NCBI GenBank assembly: GCA_009781235.1
Contig: WQYM01000007.1
Coordinates: 1 to 33,705, forward strand
DNA length: 33,705 bases
From: Bacillota bacterium
GTDB taxonomy: Bacteria > Bacillota > Clostridia > Christensenellales > Pumilibacteraceae
Reading direction: 5' to 3'
Shown: positions 26,761 through 33,705 of the stretch, one piece after another
Position numbering within the stretch: the stretch's first letter is position 1
Layout: each line of letters begins with the position of its first letter
Translations under genes and position numbers: made by a program
Notes under the pieces: generated by a model
Seen by the model: only the letters and a program-made list of their open reading frames with translations
What the model was told of the DNA's origin: nothing
Database searches by the model: none

Positions 26761-28082
26761 TTCAAAAAGCCTTTGTACTGTTTCATCATCAGTTGGCTCT
26801 GCAGTTGCTTTTCAAATTCGAGCGCAACGGAAACGACAATCAACATACCGGTCGCGCTGAACCCGTTCAAGAGAGGCGAACCCTGCCCGAACGCAATCGC
26901 GAATATCAGCGACGGCACAATGGCAATAAACGCGAGGAACAACGCGCCCCAGAACGTAATGCGCCGCGTCACCTTGGTCAGGTACTCTTGCGTGGGGCGT
27001 CCCGGCCTTATGCCGGGTATAAACCCTCCGTACTGCTGGATATTGCGCGCCACCTCGTCGGGTTTAAACTGAATCTGCGCGTAAAAGTAGCTAAAAAACA
27101 GGATGAGTAAGCCCACAACCACGCAGTATACCGGTGCGCCGACGCCCATCCATCGCTGCCACCATCCGTAAAACGCGGTCCCGGCAACGGTTGGAATCAT
27201 CGACATGATAAGCTGCGGGAACGAAATTAATGCGTTGGCAAAGATGATGGGCAACACGCCCGCGGCGTTGATTTTTATGGGGATAAAGGTGCTTTGGCCG
27301 CCGTACTGCTTTCGGCCTTTTACCTGCTTTGCGTATTGTATGGGGATGCGCCGCTCGGACGAGTCGATGAATACGATAAATGCGAATATGGCGATAACCA
27401 ACAAGAAGAATCCGACAATCTGCCAAACTACCTCGCTCGAGGTATCGGGGGTCGCGGCCGCAACCAGCGAGATAATCGCAAGGCCTGCCGAGGAAAGGAT
27501 ACCGACGAAAATTAAGAGCGAGATGCCGTTTCCGATGCCCATTTCCGTGATGCGTTCGCCGATCCACATCGTCAGCATCGCGCCGGCCACCATAACAAGC
27601 GCCACAAACATCGAGACCAGCCAGGTAAGGTTGCCGACGCCGAAAATCTCGTAAATGGCGCCGTTCATCGACCAGTTGACGACGATACCTATGGCCTGCG
27701 CAATGGCCAAAACCAGGGTTAAAATGCGCGTAGTGATATTGATCTTTCGCTTGCCCTCGTCGCCCTGCTTAGACCACTGTTCTAGTTTTGGAATCGCGAC
27801 GGTTAAAAGCTGGATGATAATGGAGGAGTTGATGTAGGGGGATATTCCGATGGCGAACAACGCGCCGTTGGCCAGCGCGCCGCCCGAAAGCGAGCTAAGC
27901 AGCATGAGCATGGTGTTTTGGTCTTGGTCGCCGGTGCCGTGCGCAATATCGTAAACGTCCAAGCTGATACCGGGGATCGGTATGTAACAGCCGATCCGGT
28001 AGATAAACAATAATCCGATGGTGATTAAAATCTTCTTTCGGATATCCTTATTTTTAAATGCGTTTACTATGGTTTGGAGCAT
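26757..28082 (-). CDS. secY: Preprotein translocase subunit SecY
   Basis: A 441-residue membrane protein with ten predicted helices. Landmarks are KILITIGLLFIYRIGCYIPIPG (helix 1), GISPYINSSIIIQLL (helix 2 and plug region), ITEMGIGNGISLLIF, RRIPIQYAKQ in the cytoplasmic loop that meets SecA and the ribosome, and GGFIPGIRPG. It forms the export channel. GGAGG lies 6 nt upstream. Coding ends with LMMKQYKGFLK, and the TAG stop is the first triplet of repeat A3. Confidence 0.98.
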   Translation of the reverse strand: MLQTIVNAFKNKDIRKKILITIGLLFIYRIGCYIPIPGISLDVYDIAHGTGDQDQNTMLMLLSSLSGGALANGALFAIGISPYINSSIIIQLLTVAIPKLEQWSKQGDEGKRKINITTRILTLVLAIAQAIGIVVNWSMNGAIYEIFGVGNLTWLVSMFVALVMVAGAMLTMWIGERITEMGIGNGISLLIFVGILSSAGLAIISLVAAATPDTSSEVVWQIVGFFLLVIAIFAFIVFIDSSERRIPIQYAKQVKGRKQYGGQSTFIPIKINAAGVLPIIFANALISFPQLIMSMIPTVAGTAFYGWWQRWMGVGAPVYCVVVGLLILFFSYFYAQIQFKPDEVARNIQQYGGFIPGIRPGRPTQEYLTKVTRRITFWGALFLAFIAIVPSLIFAIAFGQGSPLLNGFSATGMLIVVSVALEFEKQLQSQLMMKQYKGFLK

Positions 28083-28103
28083 TGATAACCTCCGGTTATT
28101 TGA

Positions 28104-28218
28104 AATATAAATTATAAATTATAAATTATAAATTGCGGATAAATTTTGAATATGGATTTTTGAACCGATTCGCAATAAACCTTAATTTATATTTTATATT
28201 TTATATTTTATATTTTTT
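28104..28218. repeat. Paired heptamer element D (AAATTAT units), L15-secY junction
   Basis: Left arm 28104-28134 and right arm 28184-28218 are inverted runs of AAATTAT/AAATATA. The loop of about 49 bp starts GCGGATAAATTTTG and includes TTCGCAATAAA, as in B3. Confidence 0.85.
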
Positions 28219-28244
28219 CTCTAACTAACGTTGTGTAGTACGGA

Positions 28245-28700
28245 CTACGGTGCGTCTCCCAGCACTTCTACCGTGCAGCCGGCTTTTTCTAACTTTTCTT
28301 TGGCGGCACCCGAAAACTTGGCCGCGCGAACCGTCAACTTTTTAGCTATGTCGCCGCCCGCCAAAACCTTTACGCCGTACTGCTCTATTTTAGAGAGCAC
28401 GCCTTTTTCTAACAGCGTTTGGGCCGAAACGGTTTCACCGTCCTCAAACTTTTCTAAATCGGCAAGATTGACGATAGAATAAACTTTAGACCAATTGTTG
28501 GTAAAGCCGGTTTTGGGGATACGGCGTGCCAAGGGCTTTTGACCGCCCTCGAACCCAATCCTGACGCCTCCGCCGGAACGCGCCCATTGGCCTTTGTGGC
28601 CCTTACAGCAGGTTTTGCCGTGCCCCGAGCCGATTCCGCGCCCCAGCCTTTTTACGGTCTTTTTAGAATTGGGGGCAGGCTGTAATTCATGTGGTTTCAT
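28245..28700 (-). CDS. rplO: 50S ribosomal protein L15
   Basis: A 151-residue protein of normal length. [25 protein letters not shown] is the Gly-rich rRNA-binding N-terminus and [23 protein letters not shown] is diagnostic. A KTCCKG pair of Cys replaces the usual KTSGRG, a minor oddity. AAGGAG lies 6 nt upstream. Element D follows, A4 precedes. Confidence 0.97.
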   Translation of the reverse strand: MKPHELQPAPNSKKTVKRLGRGIGSGHGKTCCKGHKGQWARSGGGVRIGFEGGQKPLARRIPKTGFTNNWSKVYSIVNLADLEKFEDGETVSAQTLLEKGVLSKIEQYGVKVLAGGDIAKKLTVRAAKFSGAAKEKLEKAGCTVEVLGDAP

Positions 28701-28723
28701 ATATTGCTCCTTCGTCGCAATAT

Positions 28724-28893
28724 TAGTGCAGTAGTGCAGTAGTGCAATAGTGCAACAGTTATTGCTTTTCTAGTGCAGTAGTGCAATAGTGCAATAGTGC
28801 AAAAGTTGTTGATTAATTATTAACTACACGTTCTTGGGGGGACGATTCCCCATCCATCACTACTGCACTACTGCACTATTGCACTACTGCACT
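28724..28893. repeat. Paired element A4 (AGTGCAGT units) with a doubled left arm, L30-L15 junction
   Basis: Two left arms in the same orientation (28724-28758 and 28771-28806), separated by ttattgcttttc, face one right arm (28858-28893). The short separator resembles the start of a family-A loop followed by the TTCTAG edge, so one element seems to have partly inserted into, or recombined with, another. The loop also has a small hairpin, TGGGGGGACGATTCCCCA. Confidence 0.85.
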
Positions 28894-28924
28894 CGTGTGA
28901 ACTCGGCTCGTCCGGCATAAGCCT

Positions 28925-29137
28925 CTACCCGTCGACTTCCTCAACCGCTACCAGGTGTTTTACGACAAAAATCATGCCGCGTACCACCTGCGTATCGTTG
29001 TGCACCTTACTTTGGCGGATTTTTTTGAGCCCCAACGCTTCCACCGTGCGCTTTTGCTTTTCTAAAGCTCCGATGGTGCTTTTGACGAGGGTCACTTTTA
29101 TTTGTTTGGCTTGTTCCGATGCGTTTTTCGCTTTCAT
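28925..29137 (-). CDS. rpmD: 50S ribosomal protein L30
   Basis: A 70-residue protein; IKVTLVKSTIGALEKQKRTVEALGL and VRGMIFVVKHLVAVEEV are diagnostic. It is about ten residues longer than usual, owing to a Lys/Ala/Gln-rich N-terminus. The tracked start at 29239 reads through element A5 ([12 protein letters not shown]) and is rejected; ATG 29137 has AAGGA 10 nt upstream. Confidence 0.95.
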   Translation of the reverse strand: MKAKNASEQAKQIKVTLVKSTIGALEKQKRTVEALGLKKIRQSKVHNDTQVVRGMIFVVKHLVAVEEVDG

Positions 29138-29154
29138 AATCGATATTCCTTTTC

Positions 29155-29297
29155 TAGTGCAATAGTGCAATAGTGCAGTAGTGCAGTAGTTATTGATAAT
29201 TTTTCTATCACGTGACGTAGTTTGGTTGCCAATTGCCATTCATCCTTCACTACTGCACTATTGCACTACTGCACTACTGCGCTCATGAACGCACTGC
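29155..29297. repeat. Paired element A5 (AGTGCAGT units), S5-L30 junction
   Basis: Left arm 29155-29190 and right arm 29249-29283 are inverted 8-bp-unit runs. The loop of about 58 bp starts TATTGATAATTTTTCT and ends ATCCTTC. Conservation with A6 continues past the right arm (about CATGAACGCACTG versus CGTGAAGGCACTG). Confidence 0.9.
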
Positions 29298-29309
29298 CAC
29301 ACTTTTCAC

Positions 29310-29903
29310 TTAACCAAGTATTTCTTCTACCGTTTTGCCGCGCAGCGCCGCCACTTTTTCCGGCGAGCGCAAGTTATATAAGCCGTCAATCGCCGCTTTT
29401 ACCGTGTTGACGGCGTTGCGCGACCCGTAGCTTTTGGTCGTGATATTTTTAATGCCGGCAAGCTCTACGACCGCGCGGACGCTGCCGCCCGCGATAACGC
29501 CGGTACCTTCGGGCGCGGGGCGCAAATACACCTTGGAGGTGCCGAAAAGCCCGATGATGCCGTGCGGGATGGTGTGCTCCGCCAAAGGAATTTTTTCCAT
29601 GGCTTTACGCGCCGCCTGCTCGGCTTTGCGGATGGCCTCAGGAACCTCGGCGGCCTTGCCCATGCCGTATCCGACCGAGCCCACCCCGTCGCCTGCAACC
29701 ACCAAAGCGGAAAAACGCATATTGCGCCCGCCCTTAACGGTTTTTGAGACGCGGTTTACGGCGACTAACTTACTTTTAATGCCGTCGTCTTGCTTGAATT
29801 CGTCGCGCTCACGCCTTCCGCGCGGCGCACCGCCCCTGCCTCCGGCGCCGCCGGAGCCTCTGGGCTCCCTGGGCTCTCTTGCCGATTCTCTGTTCTCTTC
29901 CAT
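29310..29903 (-). CDS. rpsE: 30S ribosomal protein S5 with Gly/Arg-rich N-terminal extension
   Basis: A 197-residue protein. The first 40 residues are low-complexity ([20 protein letters not shown]), about 30 more than typical S5. The conserved part has [40 protein letters not shown] and [22 protein letters not shown]5 acts in decoding accuracy. Its ATG overlaps the L18 stop by one base (TAATG), and GGGAGG upstream lies within L18, so the two are translationally coupled, and no repeat lies between them. Confidence 0.97.
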   Translation of the reverse strand: MEENRESAREPREPRGSGGAGGRGGAPRGRRERDEFKQDDGIKSKLVAVNRVSKTVKGGRNMRFSALVVAGDGVGSVGYGMGKAAEVPEAIRKAEQAARKAMEKIPLAEHTIPHGIIGLFGTSKVYLRPAPEGTGVIAGGSVRAVVELAGIKNITTKSYGSRNAVNTVKAAIDGLYNLRSPEKVAALRGKTVEEILG

Positions 29904-30265
29904 TAGAATTCTAAGCCTCCCTCTCTCGCGCCGTCCGCCAACGCCTTAACGCGGCCCGTATAAAGATATCCGCCGCGGTCAAAAACTACGCTTGCGACAT
30001 TCGCCTCTTTGGCGCGCGCGGCTAAACTGATTCCCACCGCCTTGGCGGCTTCCGTTTTACTAAGCCCTGCCACATCGACGCCCTTGGCGATACTCGAGCT
30101 AGACGCCAACGTCTTGCCCTCCGTATCGACAATCAACTGCGCGTAAATGTGCGTCGTGCTTTTATACACGCTAAGGCGAGGCCGTTCCGGCGTACCGAAT
30201 ACACCCGCCCGGACGCGCTTATGCCTTTTTTGGCGCGATAGGTTTTTATTTTCTTTGATAATCAT
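29903..30265 (-). CDS. rplR: 50S ribosomal protein L18
   Basis: A 120-residue 5S rRNA-binding protein of normal length; [43 protein letters not shown] and [21 protein letters not shown] are diagnostic. AGGAG lies 6 nt upstream of the ATG. It is coupled to S5 by a one-base overlap. Confidence 0.98.
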   Translation of the reverse strand: MIIKENKNLSRQKRHKRVRAGVFGTPERPRLSVYKSTTHIYAQLIVDTEGKTLASSSSIAKGVDVAGLSKTEAAKAVGISLAARAKEANVASVVFDRGGYLYTGRVKALADGAREGGLEF

Positions 30266-30282
30266 GAAAAACTCCTGTTTTT

Positions 30283-30409
30283 AATGATAAATGATAACTG
30301 ATAAATGATAAATTTCGGATTTTTTAACTTTAATGTCAAAGTTCTTCCTTTTGCTCCTACAAAACAATTCATCAATAATTTATCATTTATAATTTATAAT
30401 TTATCATTA
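30283..30409. repeat. Paired heptamer element K (GATAAAT units), L6-L18 junction
   Basis: Left arm 30283-30315 and right arm 30376-30409 are inverted runs of GATAAAT/GATAACT. The loop starts TTCGGATTTTTTAAC, like E1 and D. The L6 stop codon TAA is at the edge of the right arm. Confidence 0.87.
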
Positions 30410-30952
30410 TTTCTTGCCTGAGGTCTTGCCCTCTTTCTTGACTACAACCTCGGTCGAATACCTTAGCCCGTAATTGTGGTACGGCTCGACGGGCTTTTTG
30501 CCGCGGATGGTCGCCGCGACCTGGCCGACTAATTCCTTAGATATCCCGGTAACCGTGACGGTATTTAAGTCCGGGCACGCAAGGGTAATCCCCTCGGGCG
30601 CGACGAACTCGACGGGGTGCGAAAAGCCGATGTTCATCACCAATTTGTTATTGGCAACCGACGCCTTGTAACCGACGCCTTTGATGAGAATCGTTTTGAC
30701 AAACGGGGTGACGACGCCCGCCACCATGTTGGCAACCAGCATCCGGTAAAGTCCGTGCATGGATTTTGCCTCTTTGGACTCGTTGCTCCGGTTCACCGAA
30801 ATAACGCCGGCCGATTGCTCGACGGTGACGGCCGGGCTTGCGATTAATTGCGTCAGAGTCCCTTTGGGACCCTTAACGGTGACCGTTTGTCCGTCTACAG
30901 TGACGGTGACGCCCGCCGGGACGGGTATTTGCTTTCTTCCGATACGCGACAT
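30407..30952 (-). CDS. rplF: 50S ribosomal protein L6
   Basis: A 181-residue protein of normal length. MSRIGRKQIPVPAGVTVTVDG is the typical N-terminus, and the second domain ends with VTVTGISKELVGQVAATIRG and the KPVEPYHNYGLRYSTEVV signature. It sits near the factor-binding site of the large subunit. GGGGAG lies upstream of the ATG. Only 13 bp separate it from S8, and no element is present there. Confidence 0.98.
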   Translation of the reverse strand: MSRIGRKQIPVPAGVTVTVDGQTVTVKGPKGTLTQLIASPAVTVEQSAGVISVNRSNESKEAKSMHGLYRMLVANMVAGVVTPFVKTILIKGVGYKASVANNKLVMNIGFSHPVEFVAPEGITLACPDLNTVTVTGISKELVGQVAATIRGKKPVEPYHNYGLRYSTEVVVKKEGKTSGKK

Positions 30953-30965
30953 ATTGCTCCCCTCC

Positions 30966-31364
30966 TTACCAAACGTAGGCGAGCACTTCGCCGCCGACTC
31001 CCGCGGCCCGCGCGGTTTTGTCCGTCATAACGCCCTTGGACGTCGAAATTATCGCCGTACCGAGGCCGTTTAAAACCTTGGGCAGATCCGCAGCGCCGCA
31101 ATAAATCCGAAGCCCGGGCTTCGAGATGCGCTTTAGATTGGTCAACACTCTTTCGTTTTTATAGCCGTACTTAAGCGTAATCAAAATGCCCGGATGCCCG
31201 TCGGGCTTTACAAGCTCGACCGCACGCACATAGCCCTCCTCGGACAAAATGTCGGCGATGGCTTTTTTGATACGCGAATATGGAACGAACACGGTCTCGT
31301 GACGGGCGGTGAGCGCGTTACGGATCCTTGTTAATAAATCTGCGATAGGGTCTGTGGTTACCAT
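30966..31364 (-). CDS. rpsH: 30S ribosomal protein S8
   Basis: A 132-residue protein; [19 protein letters not shown] at the N-terminus and [31 protein letters not shown] at the C-terminus are diagnostic. S8 binds the central domain of 16S rRNA and represses the spc operon in other bacteria; no S8 operator-like site was identified here. It is followed tightly by L6. Confidence 0.98.
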   Translation of the reverse strand: MVTTDPIADLLTRIRNALTARHETVFVPYSRIKKAIADILSEEGYVRAVELVKPDGHPGILITLKYGYKNERVLTNLKRISKPGLRIYCGAADLPKVLNGLGTAIISTSKGVMTDKTARAAGVGGEVLAYVW

Positions 31365-31393
31365 AGGGTTGTCTCCTTGAATGGAATACGGAT

Positions 31394-31485
31394 AGTGATA
31401 AGTGATAAGTGATGAGTGATAAGTTGCGGTTGGTTACATCGTGAATAATCCAAAACTTATCACTTATAACTTATAACTTATCACT
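31394..31485. repeat. Paired heptamer element C3 (AGTGATA units), S14-S8 junction
   Basis: Left arm 31394-31425 and right arm 31454-31485 are inverted runs of AGTGATA units; the loop is the shortest of this family, about 28 bp. A further small palindrome, GAATTCAACTTCGTTGAATTC, lies at 31486-31506, directly next to the S14 stop. Confidence 0.87.
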
Positions 31486-31506
31486 GAATTCAACTTCGTT
31501 GAATTC

Positions 31507-31692
31507 CTACCAGCTTGATTTTTTGACGCCGGGGATTTCGCCCTTGTAGGCGAGCTCTCTAAAACAAATCCTGCACACGCCGAACTTGCGAAGCACCGCG
31601 TGAGGACGCCCGCACAGAGTACAGCGCGTATAAAAGCGCGTAGAGTATTTTGCGGGCCTCTTTTGCTTGTTGACCATTGCTTTTTTAGCCAT
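31507..31692 (-). CDS. rpsN: 30S ribosomal protein S14, zinc type
   Basis: A 61-residue short S14 with two CxxC pairs ([20 protein letters not shown]) and the usual end PGVKKSSW. This is the zinc-dependent form common in Bacillota. AGGAG lies 12 nt upstream. Elements B4 and C3 lie on its two sides. Confidence 0.98.
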   Translation of the reverse strand: MAKKAMVNKQKRPAKYSTRFYTRCTLCGRPHAVLRKFGVCRICFRELAYKGEIPGVKKSSW

Positions 31693-31747
31693 GATAGATG
31701 TGTACTCCTTTCAATACGTGTTGAATGGCGAGGGGTAGTGGGTTACG

Positions 31748-31873
31748 AGATAAAAGATAACAGATATAAGATAAAAGAAATCGGATATATTAAGTTTGAG
31801 AACATACGTTTCTGACATTAACAGAAAAACAAGAACCGCTATTCTTTTATCTGTTATCTTTTATCTTTTTTCT
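31748..31873. repeat. Paired heptamer element B4 (GATAAAA units), L5-S14 junction
   Basis: Left arm 31748-31777 and right arm 31844-31873 are inverted 30-bp runs of GATAAAA/GATAACA; the order of variant units is offset by one, suggesting slippage. A short palindrome GGAACGTCAGTTCC at 31875-31888 spans the L5 stop. Confidence 0.87.
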
Positions 31874-31880
31874 CGGAACG

Positions 31881-32546
31881 TCAGTTCCGGAATGGCATTC
31901 CGAGTTTTGTCAATAAAGCCTTAGCTTCGGCGTCGGTCTTGGCACTGGTTACGATACAAATATCGAAGCCGCGCACTTTTTCGACCGTCTCGTAAGAAAT
32001 TTCCGGAAAAATGATTTGCTCTTTTACGCCGGTCGCGTAATTGCCCCTGCCGTCAAAAGACTTAGCTGAGACGCCCCTAAAGTCCCGAACCCTCGGCAAC
32101 GCGACCGCCACGAGTTTATCGAAGAACTCGTACATGCGGGCGCCGCGCATCGTAACCTTAATGCCAATCGACTGATTTTCGCGCAGTTTAAAGTTTGCGA
32201 CGGACTTTTTGGCTTTTACGATGACCGAACGCTGACCCGCAATCGCGTCTAATTCCTTTTGCGCGAGCTGAACGGACTTTGCGTTGTCTTTGATGTCCCC
32301 GAGCCGCATATTCAATACGATTTTATGCAAAGCGGGAACCTCGTTGACGTTTGTATAGCCCTTTTCCTTCATGAGCGCGGGCACAATTTCCGTCACATAC
32401 CGCGCTTTTAATCTGCCGCGGACGCTGCCGTCGGTGATGAGTGTCGCCGGAATCGCTTCGGACTTACCGGAGGGCTTATCGGCTTTCGGCGTTTTTTTCT
32501 TATCGGTTGCGCCTTGTTGCGGAACCTGATCTTTTTTAGCTGCCAT
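31881..32546 (-). CDS. rplE: 50S ribosomal protein L5 with Lys-rich N-terminal extension
   Basis: A 221-residue protein; typical L5 has about 180. The first 45 residues are a Lys/Pro/Ala-rich tail ([16 protein letters not shown]). The L5 core is clear: [57 protein letters not shown] and [20 protein letters not shown]. The start ATG 32546 has GAGG upstream; the tracked start 32621 reads through element A6. The tail shares the string KTPKADKP with the C-terminal tail of the preceding L24. Confidence 0.97.
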   Translation of the reverse strand: MAAKKDQVPQQGATDKKKTPKADKPSGKSEAIPATLITDGSVRGRLKARYVTEIVPALMKEKGYTNVNEVPALHKIVLNMRLGDIKDNAKSVQLAQKELDAIAGQRSVIVKAKKSVANFKLRENQSIGIKVTMRGARMYEFFDKLVAVALPRVRDFRGVSAKSFDGRGNYATGVKEQIIFPEISYETVEKVRGFDICIVTSAKTDAEAKALLTKLGMPFRN

Positions 32547-32556
32547 GTTTACCTCA

Positions 32557-32680
32557 AGTGCAATAGTGCAGTAGTTACTGATAATTTTCTGTCGGGTACT
32601 GTGGCTTGATTGCCGATACATTCGTCCTTCACTACTGCACTACTGCACTATTGCACTGTTGCACTCGTGAAGGCACTGTT
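32557..32680. repeat. Paired element A6 (AGTGCAGT units), L24-L5 junction
   Basis: The left arm is short (32557-32575) and the right arm longer (32630-32665); both are 8-bp-unit runs in inverted orientation. The loop starts TACTGATAATTTTCTGT and ends CGTCCTTC, like A5. Confidence 0.88.
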
Positions 32681-32692
32681 TCATTAGCACGT

Positions 32693-33199
32693 CTAAACCA
32701 CCGCTCCGTCGGCGTTGCGGCCCATCTTATCAAGCTTTTCGGGCTTGTCGTCGGGCTTGTCTGCTTTGGGGGTCTTATCTTTTTTGGCCTTCTTTTCTTC
32801 TTTTACGTCTTCTTTCTTCTTTTTCTTGTCTTTTTTGTCGGCTTTGACGGATTTAACGTCCAAAGATGCCCCGCATTTTTTGCAAGCGCGGAAACGCTTG
32901 ATTTTGCCTTTTGCGTCCGTTTTTTCGGAGTGGCCGACCCGCGTCATTTTACCGCATTCGGGACAAACCACCTGCACGTTCGAAGCGTCGATGCTGCCCG
33001 CGATTTTTTCGATTCCGCCGCGGCTTCCGCTGCCGCGCGACTTAGCCTTAACAGGCTTTAAGTGCTTGATGATAATATTTTTGCCCTCGACAATGACCCT
33101 CCCGTCCACGGGGTCTACGGCGGAAACCTTGCCGACGCTGCCCTTGTCCTTTCCGGTCAGGATTTTAACCTTGTCGCCTTTTTTTACGTGTATGCTCAT
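32693..33199 (-). CDS. rplX: 50S ribosomal protein L24 with long charged C-terminal tail
   Basis: A 168-residue protein; typical L24 has about 103. The KOW motif (KKGDKVKILTGKDKGSVGKV) and IEKIAGSIDASNVQVVCPECGK are diagnostic; the CPEC and CKKC pairs form a zinc ribbon. After residue about 110 comes a Lys/Asp/Glu tail (KKDKKKKKEDVKEEKKAKKD and on) of nearly 60 residues. L24 starts large-subunit assembly at the tunnel exit. Only 2 bp separate it from L14. Confidence 0.97.
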   Translation of the reverse strand: MSIHVKKGDKVKILTGKDKGSVGKVSAVDPVDGRVIVEGKNIIIKHLKPVKAKSRGSGSRGGIEKIAGSIDASNVQVVCPECGKMTRVGHSEKTDAKGKIKRFRACKKCGASLDVKSVKADKKDKKKKKEDVKEEKKAKKDKTPKADKPDDKPEKLDKMGRNADGAVV

Positions 33200-33201
33200 T
33201 G

Positions 33202-33570
33202 TTACATGACCTCCGGCGCGAGCGATATGATTTTCATATAGTCTTTTTCGCGCAGCTCTCTGGCAATCGGCCCAAAAATTCGGGTACCTTTGGGCTGCTT
33301 TTGATTGTCGATAATCACGGCTGCGTTATCGTCAAAGCGGATATGCGAGCCGTCGGGGCGCGAAATCCCTTTGTGCGTGCGCACGATGACGGCTTTGACG
33401 ACGTCGCCTTTTTTAACGACGCCGCCGACGTTGGCCGATTTTACGGATGCGATAATGACGTCGCCGATGTTGCCGACGCGCCGAAACGACCCGCCTAAAA
33501 CGCGGATGCACATAATTTCTTTGGCACCGCTGTTGTCGGCGACTTTTAGGTATGTTTGGGGCTGGATCAT
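33202..33570 (-). CDS. rplN: 50S ribosomal protein L14
   Basis: A 122-residue protein of exact family length: [60 protein letters not shown] and [15 protein letters not shown]. It forms an inter-subunit bridge. AGGAG lies upstream of the ATG. It is the first complete gene of the cluster in the window; S17 would be expected next but is not identified in the remaining 135 bp. Confidence 0.98.
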   Translation of the reverse strand: MIQPQTYLKVADNSGAKEIMCIRVLGGSFRRVGNIGDVIIASVKSANVGGVVKKGDVVKAVIVRTHKGISRPDGSHIRFDDNAAVIIDNQKQPKGTRIFGPIARELREKDYMKIISLAPEVM

Positions 33571-33705
33571 AGGTTCTCCTTTCTCGAGAGGACACCCTAA
33601 CGGTTTCCTCTCGACGCGAACTTCGTTCGCTACTCTCCTTCCGCACTTCGCGTACGCTCCGTGGAGGACTCGCGCCTCAAAGCGGTTCTTCGGCGCGAGG
33701 ATTTG
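33571..33705. other. Gap upstream of L14 with GC hairpins
   Basis: The L14 ribosome site is followed (outward) by hairpin-forming stretches: CTCGAGAGGA / TCCTCTCGA (about 33583-33614), GCGAACTTCGTTCGC (about 33617-33631) and TCGCGCC / GGCGCGA (about 33670-33700). No reading frame resembles the end of S17, so an S17 end, if present, lies beyond the window. Confidence 0.5.

Noticed and set aside
22113-32680. CRISPR array(s), because many short direct repeats recur
   Set aside because: Units are 7-8 bp in tandem without unique spacers, arms are inverted, and no cas gene is present.

Overview
The window reads as chromosome of an uncultured Gram-positive clostridial bacterium (Bacillota, class Clostridia; a finer placement such as Christensenellales is only a guess). 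The evidence is the spc/alpha-type ribosomal operon order, with a KOW-domain protein between map and infA, a zinc-type S14 and L36, an adenylate kinase with a four-Cys LID, a class II fructose-bisphosphate aldolase, a PolC-like N-terminal/exonuclease protein, and strong TTGACA/TATAAT promoters. No tRNA, rRNA, CRISPR array, transposase or phage gene was seen.

Layout. 1-336: 5' part of gapA (minus). 696-2710: a YcxB-like membrane protein and an M29 aminopeptidase (minus), with a duplicated scrap of the peptidase 3' end. 2983-3912: fba (plus) with a strong terminator. 4426-8045: three tandem paralogous membrane-anchored proteins followed by a canonical SPASM radical SAM enzyme (plus), a possible peptide- or protein-modification locus. 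8254-9840: malQ (plus) carrying repeat-derived in-frame insertions. 10019-13964: minus-strand set of a zinc-ribbon/Ig-like membrane protein, a MurG/UgtP-type glycosyltransferase, a CE15-like esterase with three repeat-derived insertions, and a small membrane protein. 14201-16777: a PolC-like exonuclease without polymerase and a ROK glucokinase. 17004-18431: a BspA-type leucine-rich-repeat lipoprotein (plus). 18483-20405: a secreted metallophosphoesterase with Ig-like and collagen-like segments (minus). 20560-33570: a 21-gene ribosomal/secretion/transcription cluster read on the minus strand from L14 to L17.

The most striking feature is a family of interspersed elements. Each has two inverted arms made of three to five degenerate tandem 7-bp (sometimes 8-bp) units around a loop of about 25-90 bp. 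Unit sequence differs between elements (AGTGCART, GATAAAA, AGTGATA, AAATTAT, GGGTTCG, GAATGAG), but the two arms of one element match each other. In the ribosomal cluster there are 20 gene junctions. Five are tight (overlap to 13 bp) and carry no element; each of the other 15 carries one element locus. Similar elements, and GC-rich GTAGGG-type palindromes, occur elsewhere. They supply stop codons or C-termini to several genes and sit in frame inside malQ and the esterase. These elements would fold into long hairpins in the polycistronic mRNA. I infer, but cannot show, a role in mRNA processing or gene-by-gene expression, or a selfish palindromic element resembling Rickettsia palindromic elements.

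A second theme is initiation. Three genes (M29 peptidase, malQ, glycosyltransferase) have a good -10 box only 6-7 nt before the start codon and no Shine-Dalgarno, predicting leaderless mRNAs, whereas most other genes have a clear AGGAG-type site.
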